A DNA stretch of 64,000 bases from Methylocystis rosea. GTDB taxonomy: Bacteria; Pseudomonadota; Alphaproteobacteria; Rhizobiales; Beijerinckiaceae. A program made the translations under genes and the position numbers. The stretch spans positions 154,995-218,994 of the forward strand of contig NZ_CP034088.1 of NCBI RefSeq assembly GCF_003855495.1, read 5' to 3'. Of the stretch, positions 35,118-45,408 are shown one piece after another. The notes beneath the pieces were generated by a model. That model did not search any database and was not told where the DNA came from. It saw nothing but the letters and a program-made list of their open reading frames with translations. Within the stretch, counting starts at the first letter, position 1, and each line of letters opens with the position of its first letter.

Positions 35118-36778
35118 ATGAACAGCAATAATGAGAACGCGCCCTGCCCTGATGACGCCGACACGACGGGGTCCGACGACCCGCAGTGGTTAGAGGCATG
35201 TCGACGCGAGGAGGCCATCAGAGAATTGTTAGGCCGCTCCGCGGGCGACCGGCTACGAACAAGCGACGTCGAAGATGTTGCTTTGGACCTCGGGATCAGT
35301 CGCGCGACACTTTATCGCCTCGTCGCGATCTATCGCGAAACGCCCACCGTTGAGGCGCTTCAGCCGAAGCCGCGAGGCCGATCGAAAGGGGCGCTCGCTC
35401 TCGACAAATCGCGTCATAAGTTGATCCGCCAGACGATCCGGGAAGTCTATCTGAAGCCGCAGCGTCCAACGCTGACCCACCTCGTCGAACAAATCCATTT
35501 GCGTTTCGTCCAGCACGGATGGCCATTGCCAGATCGTCGAACGATCAAGACGCGCGTCGATGACATCGAGAGGCGATTGGTCGCGCGTAAACGGAAGGAC
35601 AAACGCGCGATCAAAGCGACAACGCCAGTTCCGGGCGAATACAAAGCCTCCCGGCCGCTCGAGGTGGTTCAGATCGATCACACGCTCGTCGATCTCATCG
35701 TCGTTCACGAAGAGACGCGCGAACCGCTCGCACGCCCTTGGCTGACGCTGGCGATCGATGTGTTTACGCGAATGATTACGGGCTTTCATCTTTCGATGGA
35801 TCCCCTTCACGGCTTTCCGTGAGCCTCTGCGTTCTCCATGGCGTTTACGACAAGACAGCCTGGTTGCAGGAACGTGAGATCGACGCGACATGGCCAGTCG
35901 CCGGCTTGCCAGAGGCCTTTCACGTCGACAATGGCGCAGATTTCAGAAGCAAGGCTTTCATTCGCGGTTGTCGCAACGAAGGCGTCGATATCATTTGGCG
36001 CCCGCCTGGCGAACCGCATTACGGCGGTCATATCGAACGGCTGATCGGAACGATGATGGGTCAGATGCATCTTCTGCCCGGCACTTCATTTGGAAATCCG
36101 ATCGAACGAGGGTCCTACGATCCGAAAAAGAATTCAGCCATGTCGTTGCGAGAGCTCGAATGCTTTCTCGGCTGGGAGATTGCGGGCGGCTATCACGACC
36201 GAATACACAGCACCTTGATGCGCTCACCATTGGCAGTCTGGCGCGAACATGAGGCGCGGATCAATCTGCGCATGCCGCATGATCGAATGGCCTTCTGGGT
36301 TTCGTTATTGCCCGAGGCGTATCGAACACTCAGGCCAGACGGCGTCTGGTTGCATGGATTGCCATACTGGTCGAACGTTTTAAGCGCCGATCTCGGAGGC
36401 GCCAAACGCGAGCTTTTAGTCAAATATGATCCCCGAGATATTTCAAGAATTTTTGTTCAGCGTCCTTCCGGGCGTTTCGTCGAAGCCCGGAGCCGCGATC
36501 TTACGTGCCCATCAATAAGTCTCCGCGAATGGAAACTACGTCGGCGCGAAACGCGAGCGCAAGCGCGCGCGGAACGCGAACCGAACCAGTGGATCACTAC
36601 TGCAAAGGCCAAGCGTCGCATTGTTGACGATGCAATAAGGAAGACGGCGCAGGCCCGCCGCGACCCGCAGCCCAAAAACAAGATTTCGGTGGATGACGAA
36701 GGATTCGGCTCGCTCAAGGGCATCGACTCGCGCACTCCTTCCATTCTGGAAATCGCGGAGAAGCAGCGTGATCGATAG
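35118..36778 (+). pseudogene. tniA: TniA-type DDE transposase, frameshifted
   Basis: ATG 35118 begins a Mu/TnsB-like transposase with an N-terminal HTH region (DVEDVALDLGISRATLYRLV), KPRGRSKG, then the catalytic core: VVQIDHTLVDLIVV (D), FHVDNGADFRSKAF (D), GGHIERLIGTMMGQMHLLPG (E), and a basic C-terminus. Translation of the first frame ends at 35822; the core continues from MDP in the next frame. A GATCCCCTTC run at 35801-35810 is one C short of what the sister transposase has (LSLDPPSLTAVALC), so a homopolymer indel or sequencing error explains it. Confidence 0.85.
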
Positions 36779-37649
36779 GGCCGCCCACGTCACGGACGAA
36801 GTTGCAAGTCTTCTCGACGCATCTAATGACGCGCGGATCCAATTTATTCGATCAAAGCCGTGGGTCCACTATCCAAAAGCAAAACATATCGTCGATTTGA
36901 TTCAGGGTCTCCCGACTCACCCGCGCACGACGCGAATGCCGTCAATCGCCGTCTATGGCGACAGCGGCATGGGAAAATCGATGATCGTCGGGCGCTTCAA
37001 GCACGACCAGATGCTCGCTTTCGATGCAGCAACAGCCGACGCACGACGTAAATTTCTCGTTGTGGAGTTGGCGGGCGGGCCGGGCGAGCGGCGCCTTTAT
37101 GCACAAATTCTCTCTGCACTTGGCGCCCCTTCCAATCCGCGCGCGACAATTGTCGCATTAGAGCAGACGACAATTCGACTATTGCGAGCCGTGGGCGTTC
37201 AAGTCCTGCTGATAGATGAAATTCATAATATCATCGCCGGTTCATGGCGCGAGCAGCGTGTCGTTCTGAACACGCTTCGTTTCTTGAGTAACGAGCTTCA
37301 GCTTTCGCTTGTCTGCTTCGGCATCACGGAAGCACGTGAGGCGATCAACGGCGACGTACAGCTTGCCAGACGCTTTGATGTTGTCACGTTGCCGCGCTGG
37401 AAAGCCGATGACGAGTTTCAGCAACTCGTCCTTGCCATTCTCCGCAATCTCCCGCTTCGTCAGCCGAGCATTCTGACGGCGCGCGGTCTCAAACGAATTC
37501 TTCGAGTGACTGAAGGCGTAACGTCAAAAATATTCCGCCTTGTGAATGAAGTCGCGATCCAGGCTATCGAGACAGGAACGGAACGACTAACCGACGAAGC
37601 CATTGATGATTGGAGGCCTATCAGCGAGGAGGAAGCCGCGTTCCAATGA
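36768..37649 (+). CDS. tniB: TniB AAA+ ATPase
   Basis: About 293 residues. Walker A YGDSGMGKSMIVGRF, Walker B VLLIDEIHNIIAG, sensor SLVCFGITEAREAI, and an arginine-finger region (ARRFDVVTLPRWKADDEFQQ). TniB/TnsC-type ATPases choose targets and activate the transposase. GTG 36768 overlaps the tniA end and has GGAG seven bases upstream. tniQ overlaps by ATGA. Confidence 0.88.
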   Translation: MIDRAAHVTDEVASLLDASNDARIQFIRSKPWVHYPKAKHIVDLIQGLPTHPRTTRMPSIAVYGDSGMGKSMIVGRFKHDQMLAFDAATADARRKFLVVELAGGPGERRLYAQILSALGAPSNPRATIVALEQTTIRLLRAVGVQVLLIDEIHNIIAGSWREQRVVLNTLRFLSNELQLSLVCFGITEAREAINGDVQLARRFDVVTLPRWKADDEFQQLVLAILRNLPLRQPSILTARGLKRILRVTEGVTSKIFRLVNEVAIQAIETGTERLTDEAIDDWRPISEEEAAFQ

Positions 37650-38530
37650 CGATGCTGATCAACGCCGCTCGGCGGCCCTTGCCGGTCGTCCTCGACCCGA
37701 CGCCCGACGAACTTCTTTCATCGTGGCTTCATCGTCATGCAGCTTTCTATGGGCTCACGGAGCCCATGCTCATCTCGTGGCTAAAGCTCGAATCGAAGAA
37801 GCTGCGTAGCCTCGACTTCCGCCCAGGTCTCGGCCAGATCGCACGCATCGTAGATTCGTTTCGCACTGATCCAATGGATGTTGTCGCCATGACGCATACA
37901 GCGCTTCCAATCGAGGTCGCGGCACTGGTTGGAAGAGGCAAGCCGATTCAATTCTGTCGGACATGCTGCGAGCGACATCGCGCGGCTGACACTCCGGGAG
38001 CGGTTCTAAAAAGCTGGCTTGAGGCGTGGCGCGTTACTTGTCCTCTATGCGGTTCGCCGCTCTCAGAAATCGAGGGACCTCGTGCCGGCTGCGATACCGT
38101 CCGAAACACGAGCCCATTTGGGGACCATTGGGACGCCGCCAAAATCGGAGAGGAGCTTGTCAATCGTCACTTGCGGGGCGAGCCGACGCCGCTAGCATCC
38201 CCTATTGCGATGATGCGGCTTTTGCTGATCTTAAATCGCCCGCAGACGACGCAGCCCCCCGAAGGCTACAATAAGAGCTGGTTGCTCAACGAGATCGTTC
38301 CAGGATTTGACGCCGAAGCATTACGCATAGCGCCGTCCATCAGCAAAGGCGCAAACGCTATGGTGCCGCTCTATTTACGCATCGCGCTACTCGCCGGTCT
38401 CGCAGTCGCCGCGAAAAACGCGGCGGATACGATTCAGCGCCTGCGCCCCTTCTGTCGCCCCGTCTATCGAAAGCGATTCGACGAGCTCGCCTACGCCGCG
38501 CTCGGGATGCCGCTGGAGTTCTCAATTTAA
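37646..38530 (+). CDS. tniQ: TniQ targeting protein
   Basis: 294 residues. The N-terminal signature PTPDELLSSWLHRHAAFYGL is the TniQ start; a zinc-ribbon follows (FCRTCCERHR...CPLCGSPLSE). TniQ proteins of Tn5053/Tn7-like elements help select the insertion site. The start overlaps the tniB stop (ATGA) and the last codons (EFSI) already lie inside the right-end repeat array. Confidence 0.85.
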   Translation: MTMLINAARRPLPVVLDPTPDELLSSWLHRHAAFYGLTEPMLISWLKLESKKLRSLDFRPGLGQIARIVDSFRTDPMDVVAMTHTALPIEVAALVGRGKPIQFCRTCCERHRAADTPGAVLKSWLEAWRVTCPLCGSPLSEIEGPRAGCDTVRNTSPFGDHWDAAKIGEELVNRHLRGEPTPLASPIAMMRLLLILNRPQTTQPPEGYNKSWLLNEIVPGFDAEALRIAPSISKGANAMVPLYLRIALLAGLAVAAKNAADTIQRLRPFCRPVYRKRFDELAYAALGMPLEFSI

Positions 38531-38842
38531 GCGTCAAAGCTCGAAAATGCGCGCCGAAATTCTCAAATATGATGTCAACGCGCCGCGCGAACAGGGATTT
38601 TCTAATCAAAGGATGTATCCTGACAACCGCGCGCCTCATGGTTTTTCAAGCTGGTGATGGCTGCAGCGAAAAGCTGGCGACGGCTGCAAGGACAAAATCA
38701 ATTGCCGAAGGTCCTCAGCGGTGTAACATAACATTCCGCGACGGAATCGAAATCGCGTCCGAGAAGAAATCCGCCGCTTGATTCTCGCCGTCACCCAAAA
38801 TCCAACATAGCTTAGCTCCAACGCATCGGGAAGCGGGCAAGG

Positions 38843-40018
38843 TCAGCCTTTCTTGAAGCGGACGGCTTCTTCCGATCCGCTGGTTGCGTCGCCTGCGCTA
38901 TATGAATGCGCCCCCGCGCCCGCGAGCTTCCCCGCGCTAACGATGAGGTATTCATCGCGGATCGGGCGATTTTCGAACCAGCATTCGAGAGTCTGCGCCG
39001 TCAGACTGGTGCCAGAAATATGCGGCGTCATGCCATGGTGCGGCATACTTCTCCAAGGATGGTCGACCGGTGCTGGTTGAGGAAACCAGACATCGCCCGC
39101 ATAGCCGGCCAATTGTCCGCTTTCGAGGGCACGCACGATGGCATCGCGATCGCAGATCTTGCCGCGCGCGGTGTTAACGATGTAGGAGCCGCGCTTCATT
39201 TTGGCAATTAGTGCGTCATTGAACAAATGTTCGGTCTCCGGGTGCAGCGGACAATTTATAGTGACGACGTCACAAACCTCGACCATGCTTTCCACGCTGG
39301 GGTGATACGTCACATTCAGTTCTCGTTCGACCGACTCCGGAAGGCGATGCCGGTCGAAATAGTGAAGGCCGACATCGAATGGCTTCAACCGCCGCAGTAC
39401 TGCCGAGCCGATGCGGCCGGCGGCGACAGTGCCGACCTGCATGGCTTCAAGATCGTAGGAACGCGCTACGCAGTCCGCTATATTCCAGCCGCCTGTCACG
39501 ACCCATTCGTACGAAGGGATGTAATTGCGTACCAGCGCGAGGATCATCATCACCACGTGCTCGGATACGCTGATGCTATTGCAGTATGTGACTTCCGCGA
39601 CGGTGATGTTGCGATCGATCGCTGCTTGCAGATCGATGTGATCGGATCCAATGCCCGCGGTCACGATGAGCCTGAGCTTGGACGCCTTCGCAATCCGCTC
39701 GCGGGTCATATAAGCCGGCCAAAAAGGCTGCGAAATAACAATGTCGGCGTCAGGAAGCTCTTGGTCGAGTACGCTGTCCGCGCCGTCCTTGCTGGATGTC
39801 ACCATTAGTTGATGATCGTTCGACTCTAGGAATTTGCGTAGTCCTAGTTCGCCGGAAACGCTGCCGAGGAGCGTACCCGGCTTGAAATCGATTGCTTTTG
39901 GGGAGGGCAGCGTTTGTCCGTCGGGATAGCGTTTGGGCTGAGCCACCTCATCGCGCGCATAGGCTTTCGGATAACCGTCGACCGGATCATCATACAGCAC
40001 GCATACGATCTTGGCCAT
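38843..40018 (-). CDS. fdh: NAD-dependent formate dehydrogenase with a small internal deletion
   Basis: 391 residues of the D-2-hydroxyacid dehydrogenase superfamily, extremely close to methylotroph formate dehydrogenase: MAKIVCVLYDDPVDGYPKAY, DADIVISQPFWPAYMTRERI, VTAGIGSDHIDLQAAIDRNI, EAMQVGTVAAGRIGSAVLRR and HPWRSMPHHGMTPHISGTSL (catalytic His). It oxidises formate to CO2, giving NADH, the last step of methane oxidation. The conserved ARYAAGTREI after LTAQ is reduced to one Thr (LTAQ-T-LECWFENRP, near 38990), a net nine-residue in-frame loss next to the active site; activity is therefore doubtful. GGGAG precedes the ATG. Confidence 0.88.
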   Translation of the reverse strand: MAKIVCVLYDDPVDGYPKAYARDEVAQPKRYPDGQTLPSPKAIDFKPGTLLGSVSGELGLRKFLESNDHQLMVTSSKDGADSVLDQELPDADIVISQPFWPAYMTRERIAKASKLRLIVTAGIGSDHIDLQAAIDRNITVAEVTYCNSISVSEHVVMMILALVRNYIPSYEWVVTGGWNIADCVARSYDLEAMQVGTVAAGRIGSAVLRRLKPFDVGLHYFDRHRLPESVERELNVTYHPSVESMVEVCDVVTINCPLHPETEHLFNDALIAKMKRGSYIVNTARGKICDRDAIVRALESGQLAGYAGDVWFPQPAPVDHPWRSMPHHGMTPHISGTSLTAQTLECWFENRPIRDEYLIVSAGKLAGAGAHSYSAGDATSGSEEAVRFKKG

Positions 40019-40191
40019 GTTTCGCTCCCTCTCTCGCTGGGATGCAGGGCGTTAGCTTTCGTGGCTCTACCTATCAGCAGCGCCAAGCGAACTGGCCTCG
40101 CTCATGGATACGCGCTAGCGCCGCCTGACCACCCTCAACATAGTTATCGACGCAGATAGCGCAGATTGTTTCATAGGCGATGCGTTTTGGA

Positions 40192-40760
40192 TTATTTGTC
40201 GATTTCACCGAAGACGATATCCCGCGAGCGACGACAGCCGATATGTCGTCTACCAGCTGACAATGCGATCAAGAGCGGCGGTCGCTCCCATCCGCCCGGA
40301 ATTGCCCTGCCTGCACTATAACGAGCCCGAGAAGAAAGAGTAGTTTGCGGCCCAAGGTCGCTCTTGTCTCCAACCAACATCGCCATCGGAATCGGCCTGC
40401 GCCACGATGATGCAGGCCGCTGTGAATGGGATCCTGAGTCTTTTTGGCCTTGGCTCAGGCGCTCGCCAACGAGCGGTAGCATGGCGGCATCGGCGAAATG
40501 GAACAAGGTTATCGCCGCCGTAAAAGTGAGCAGCGGTTTGCAATAGAAAATCACGCTCAATGCGCTCGGGCGTTTTCGATACTCGTGGCCGCGATCGTTG
40601 TCGTCCAAGCCACGCGCCAACGAATGATCAATCTCGCTCGCACTGACGCGAGTACCGCGTGTGCGCTGGCGGCGCCAAGCAACGCGATGAGCCACAGCGC
40701 GGCGGCCGGCGCGATCAGATAGCCGGCGACTCCCGCTATGAGCGCTGTGAATACATTCCG
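40192..40760 (-). pseudogene. MFS transporter remnant
   Basis: Successive frames encode VFTALIAGVAGYLIAPAAAL-WLIALLGAASAHAV, FYCKPLLTFTAAITLFHFAD-AAMLPLVGERLSQG and TAACIIVAQADSD. These are membrane helices of a major-facilitator transporter, of a type with FHFANAAMLPL in the second half. At least three shifts break it and both ends are missing. Confidence 0.6.
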
Positions 40761-40836
40761 TGTGTGGTTGCTTCGTTGCTGCCGACCCGTCTTGTGAACG
40801 CCTGTCTGCCGAAGATGCCTAAACTTATTGCCGCAA

Positions 40837-41399
40837 TCATCGGGGGAGCACCGCATCGGGCGCAACCACGGATAAAGCGAAAGGATCGAAGGCGAGCACG
40901 CGCGACGCTCCGTCACGATCCTGAACGTCGGCTTCATTCACGACGAGGCCTACGAGGTTTCCTTGCGTATCGGTGACGATGTGACGCTTGCGGCCCTTGA
41001 TCTTCTTGCCAGCATCAAGCCCACGCGGGCCGCCGCTTTCCGTGGTCTTCACCGATTGGCTATCAATGACGCCCGCCGTCGGGCTTGCCTTGCGGCCGGC
41101 CTGACCAAAGCGTGATTGATGTTCGCGAACACGCCGCAGCGCGACCAGGCATAGAAATAGCTCTGCACAGTCGAATAGGGCGGAAACTCCTTCGGCAACT
41201 GCCGCCACCGGCAGCCCGTGGAAGCCATATACAAGATCGCGTTCACCACCGCCCGCAGTTTTGTATCGCCTGGACGGCCAAGAGGTGAAGCGGGCGGCAA
41301 CAGGGGCTCGATCAACGCCCAGTCCGCGTCCGTTAAATGACTTGCGTAACGCAATCCGTCGCGGCGATACTTGCGTCGGGTGATTTCAGTCCAGGCCAT
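40837..41399 (-). pseudogene. IS5-family transposase, frameshifted and 3'-truncated
   Basis: [60 protein letters not shown], then in a second frame [20 protein letters not shown] (catalytic D) and [20 protein letters not shown] (second D). The third catalytic block is missing; the frame runs into unrelated residues. An IS5/IS1031-type element relic adjoining the MFS remnant. Confidence 0.75.
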
Positions 41400-41479
41400 C
41401 TTACATCCCTCTCGAATCTCGTAAATCCGGAGGAATCACAACCTCCTGAAATCACTCAACTACTTTTTTAGTCAGCCTC

Positions 41480-41690
41480 TCAGACTGCAGGAAATCCTCT
41501 CCGCCAAAGAGACGGCGGATTGGCTCAGCAGCACCCCAAAATCGAAGCCGTCAGCCGCGACCGCCGCGGGCTTTACGCCCAAGGCGTCCGGCAAGGGGTG
41601 CCGCAAGCTCGACAAATTACTCACCACTTTCATTTGCTGCAGAACTGGCGCGAGAGCATCGAACGACACATGACCCGAGCTAGCCATTTC
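41480..41690 (+). pseudogene. ISL3-family transposase fragment
   Basis: EILSAKETADWL in one frame leads, after a one-base shift, to QHPKIEAVSRDRRGLYAQGV-RQGVPQARQITHHFHLLQNW-RESIERHMT. This is the middle of an ISL3 transposase (DWLxxHPxVExVxRDRAxxYAxGxxxGAPxAxQVADRWHL). Nothing else of the element is visible. 41691-42100 beyond it has no supported gene. Confidence 0.65.
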
Positions 41691-42100
41691 GCGGGTCGCC
41701 CCAATTTCCGCCCGTCCCCGAAGATCGTCAAGCAGCGCCCAATGGCGAGCGCGCCCGCGAAGCCGCAGACAAGTAACTTAGGCAAGAAGATTACAGTCGC
41801 TTCGCGGGACGCGACGTCGGCTAAATAGCTCGGCGCCGCTATGGCAAGCCTAGCTGGCGCGCGCGCAGACCGCAAAGTGGTGGGCGAATTGCGGCGCAAG
41901 CTGTGACGCCCATACATGCTTGCAAGCGCCAGTTTCCTTTTTTCTCGGCGCAACATAACGCTCCGCTGTGGATGTGCGGCGGCGGTTTTATGCAGACCGG
42001 CATGGCTTGCCAATGCACGCGTTCACCCCAGGTAGGCTAATTCCAATATGGCTTGAGAGGGGCTCTCAGACGCCACACCGCGTTGGTTCAGGAGCTCGCC

Positions 42101-42367
42101 ATGGAGAAACTTCTCGTCATCATCGTAAGCCTCGCCACTGCCTTTTTGGCGTCGCCGATTGCGTTTGGACAAGACCAAGGAGAGACATCAGGGCCGATGA
42201 CTGGCAAGCCGGTCAAGCCTTCTGGAGCGGTGCAAAAGGAAAATCCCAGCATCCCACACACGCAGAAAAAGAACATCGCGACACCAAGCGCAACCTCCGC
42301 CGGTGAACCAGGAGTCGAAGGTAAAAAGGGCACGCAGAGCGGCAAGGAAGCGACTCCGCCGCAGTAA
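42101..42367 (+). CDS. Small exported protein of unknown function
   Basis: 88 residues: signal peptide MEKLLVIIVSLATAFLASPI-AFG, then a hydrophilic, Pro/Lys/Thr/Gln-rich mature part (GPMTGKPVKPSGAVQKENPS). GGAG lies before ATG 42101. Likely periplasmic and unstructured; no family recognised. Confidence 0.55.
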   Translation: MEKLLVIIVSLATAFLASPIAFGQDQGETSGPMTGKPVKPSGAVQKENPSIPHTQKKNIATPSATSAGEPGVEGKKGTQSGKEATPPQ

Positions 42368-42513
42368 AGGCAGCGCCGCTAGCGTTTGGGGGCGCCGACC
42401 CGCTCCATCCGATTGCGCGGCGGCCTCGCTTGGCAATGAGCTGATCACCTCATATCGCTGGCGCCGCTGATACTGCGGCGTGGCTGTATGCATGCACGAA
42501 AGGAGCAGTAGAT

Positions 42514-42750
42514 ATGCTGAATCAAGCTCATGTTAGACATTGGACCGATCCGCGGCGCGCAGCGTCGCGGCCGAAACGAGACGATGATGAGATAGACGCA
42601 ATCTTCGCCGAAATCCGGACGGTCGCGGTCGACTTCCCCTTTCGCGAGCAAATAACGGCTGAAGACAAGGCGCTTTCCTTAGAGCTGCTCATTGAAATGA
42701 ATCGGATCAAGCTGCTCGTGCGCGCGATTGAGCGCGAGCTTTCGGCATGA
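42514..42750 (+). CDS. Small helical hypothetical protein
   Basis: 78 residues, helical and charged (DDDEIDAIFAEIRTVAVDFP, LELLIEMNRIKLLVRAIERE). AAGGAG lies 8 nt before the ATG and a terminator-like hairpin follows 41 bp after the stop, so it appears to be a complete monocistronic gene. No family recognised. Confidence 0.55.
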   Translation: MLNQAHVRHWTDPRRAASRPKRDDDEIDAIFAEIRTVAVDFPFREQITAEDKALSLELLIEMNRIKLLVRAIERELSA

Positions 42751-42791
42751 AGCCCTTCCCGGGGGAAGCGCCGTCGTTCCAGGTTCCTCAC

Positions 42792-42820
42792 AGCCCAGCC
42801 GGCGACGAACGGGCTTTTTC
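42792..42820 (+). terminator. Probable rho-independent terminator
   Basis: AGCCC (42792-42796) pairs with GGGCT (42811-42815) and a TTTTT run follows. The core CCGGCGACGAACGGGCTTTT is nearly identical to 31668-31687 (one mismatch), showing it is a repeated terminator-type sequence. Confidence 0.5.
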
Positions 42821-43547
42821 GTGCGGGAGCGCCTATCTCTTCGAAGGACACGACTCCATAATGCTGCCAGGTGCGGCTTAAACACCATATGTGGACATCC
42901 GATAATCGCGATCGGCGCTTGATCGTCCGACAGTGCCGCGATCCGGGCGGCTTCCCGCGGTGATTCGCATCATCGGAGGTTCATATGATCAATTTGGTGG
43001 ACTGGACGGAAGCGCGATTAGAGAACGCCCGAGACACCTTGCGATGAGTTGGCGGCTGGCGCATGGCGGCTTTTTTATCCGCATGACTTCTCGGCAATGC
43101 ATGTCCGTATATTGGACAAATATTGGACACACCCGAATTTTTGGCTCGCAAACTGGCATGACAAATTTATTTTAAATTGGCGTGCCGGTCAGGACAAAGA
43201 TGCGAACACGTATGTGCTTGAAATATCGCCGTGAATTTGGAGCGTCTGCAAACAAGGCGTCCGCTCTACCTCTGGCTGCAACCATATGGCGGCATCCCCC
43301 GGATCATCCAGCGCCCGCCGGGATGCGCCCACATCGGACTTCCGCGCCGGCGAACACGCAGCAGACTCCCACGCAGGCTTTGAACATCCACGTATTCCGC
43401 ATCTTCCTATTTCACTATGGAGCTTGGATTGCATTCTCGAAACTCACCAATTTCGAAGAGGCGAGGGGGCGAGAGGGCTCCGCCACTGCGTTCCGTGACT
43501 CAAACGAAATTGCCTCCAGCAACCCCAAGGCGGTTCACTATGAGGCC
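42821..43547. other. No confident gene
   Basis: GGAGGTTCAT precedes an ATG at 42984, but that frame stops after 20 codons (MINLVDWTEARLENARDTLR). A later frame (43049-43234) reads HVRILDKYWTHPNFWLANWH-DKFILNWRAG, which looks protein-like but has no start signal. This is probably one broken gene I cannot identify. The rest is featureless. Confidence 0.3.
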
Positions 43548-44838
43548 TCAAGCACCTTCCGCCCAATCGGCGACCGCTTCGACCCCGTGTTCTGTGCGCA
43601 TGGCTAGGGCGAAGTCTTGTGCCGTGCGCAGATAGCGGTTGTCGCAAAGCTCGGCGAGGGCGTGGGTCGCGTTGTGCAGATTATAGCTGGAGAGTTTCAA
43701 CGCGAGACCGAGGCGCAGGCGCTGGACGCGTTCACCATGGTCGGGCTGGTCGCCGAAGAATGGGACGATCAATTGCGGCCTACCCGCTCGCACGGCTTGA
43801 GCGGTTGTACCGATCCCGCCGTGATGCACCACGCACAAAGCGAAGGGGAAGAGTTCGTTGTGCGGCGCGTCGCAGCAAACGAATTCGTCGGGGCCGACCG
43901 AGGACGAGAGCCTCCCGGCGTCTTTTGGCCCAGCAAGCAAGACCGCTCGACGCCCGAGGGCGCGAGCCGCGCTTATACTGATGTCATAGAAGTCGCCCGA
44001 CACTTGAGGAGCGAAGGACCCCAAGGTGAAAACGATTGGTGCGCTCCCCGAGGAAAGGAAGGTTTTCAATGGCTCGCTGAGACCGCGCCTCCCCTCGTCT
44101 TGAGGTTCGTAAAAGGGAAAGCCCGGAACCTCCATATTGACTGGTCCATCCGACGGGCGCGACGCGAAATAGGGCGAATAGAGGCCAAAGAGTTGCGTTG
44201 CGCCGTTCTTCCCGCCAAAATTGAGGAAAAAGTCTTGGCGTGAGTGTGGTAGTCCCAGCTTACTTCGAAAGGCGTGGAAGCGCTTCATCCGCATGTTCAC
44301 GCCGATCCGTATGAGGGAACGGACCAATTTGTTAAACGCGATCGCCGTTCGCGACCTGGGCTGAAGGATGTAGGGCGCCGGTGGGGTCAGAGACGGGGCC
44401 GCAGCCGACTGCACGTATAATGGCGCAAGGGCGACTCTCGCTCGTCGGGAGGCCGCAGGCTTCAGCGGCCAAATTTGCGCCAACGAGCAGATTATGCGTG
44501 ACGATGGCGTCCACTCCTTCTGCCACGGCCAGGGTGTCGTCGTAGGTTTCAGAGAGGAAGCGAAGATAGATTTCGTCCAAGATGAAATACGGATTCTTCA
44601 ACATGATCCGGAAGGCGCCGGAAAGATCGACGCCGAGCGCGCCGACAATGTCGTTCTCGTGCGGGCGCAAGCGAGCATATGCGACGCCCTCGCGCTCGAT
44701 CGATCCTCGATGCATTTCGGGCGCGGCGATGACGACGTCGAGATCGCGCCGACGCATTGCGTGAGCGATGGCGATGAAGGGATATATGTCGCCGAGAGTG
44801 CCGAAGGTTACGAGCAAAACCCGCTTGCGCTGATCCAT
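43548..44838 (-). pseudogene. UDP-glycosyltransferase (GT1/MGT type), frameshifted
   Basis: ATG 44838 starts MDQRKRVLLVTFGTLGDIYP-FIAIAHAMRRR, the classic N-terminus of a GT1 glycosyltransferase. A frameshift near 44420 interrupts it; the rest continues with FTLGSFAPQVSGDFYD, ALGRRAVLLAGPKDAGRLSS and HHGGIGTTAQAVRAGRPQLI-VPFFGDQPDHGERV, the nucleotide-sugar signature. Without the shift, the enzyme would be about 430 residues and complete. Confidence 0.8.
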
Positions 44839-44870
44839 TCGCCTTTCCTAAATCAATTCGAAGCACAAAC

Positions 44871-45181
44871 TCACACACCAGAAGTAGGAAGCGCGGCGCC
44901 GAAGGAAAGATGGCGAATCCGTCGCCGATCTTGCACGAGGACCTTGAACATCATAACGACGTCGAACGGCGGGCCCCCGCCCTGCGCGCCATCGGAATAG
45001 CCAAGCGCTGCGACGAGATCAGCGCGGAACTTCTCGAAATCGACCGCCGCCGCGAACGCTTTCAGATGATCCCCGAGCCCGCTCAGCCGTTTCAGCCGCT
45101 CGTCTACGTCGAAAAAGCCCGGCTGGCCACGCATCCATCCGCCTCCGATCCTCTCACGGCCAGAGAATCAGAAATGCTCCG
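44871..45181 (-). pseudogene. IS5-family transposase N-terminal fragment
   Basis: MRGQPGFFDVDERLKRLSGL-GDHLKAFAAAVDFEKFRADL and GGGPPFDVVMMFKVLV mark the start of an IS5-type (IS427-like) transposase. The end GGAGCATTTCTGATTC (minus, from 45181) is a plausible IS tip upstream of it. The remainder was lost at the glycosyltransferase side. Confidence 0.65.
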
Positions 45182-45408
45182 ATTTGGCGAGGTTCTTAGA
45201 AGCGTCAAACTTCGTTGCAGTTGTTGGACGCAAATGTTACCTTACGGATTATGACAAGCGCTCCGACGACTTCCCTGAAGTGGTGGCGCTCCTTCTAGGA
45301 GCGGCACGGACGTTTGTTCAAAGACGAACCAAGCCGCCGGTTGAGGCGGGCTCGGTTGTCACCAAAACCCCACTTCGCACTGGCGGCTCTAATCAAGACG
45401 AGACCGCC

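Larger units (their letters stand above)
34954..38625 (+). mobile_element. Tni (Tn5053/Tn7-like) transposon 1
   Basis: The 3.67-kb unit starts TGTCAGGACACATC and ends, on the minus strand, TGTCAGGATACATC: a matched inverted repeat. Inside both ends are AATTGAGAA-type repeats: left at about 34969, 34992, 35037 and 35070; right at about 38518, 38561 and 38597 (inverted). It carries tniA, tniB, tniQ and no resolvase or cargo. Flanking 5-mers (CTGCG / ACCGC) do not match, so target duplication is not evident. The left end cuts a DUF1403 gene. Confidence 0.75.

Noticed and set aside
34954..38625. Possibility that the TniABQ element is a CRISPR-associated transposon
   Set aside because: No cas gene, crRNA-like repeat or tracr-like region is present in either Tni element, and neither has cargo.
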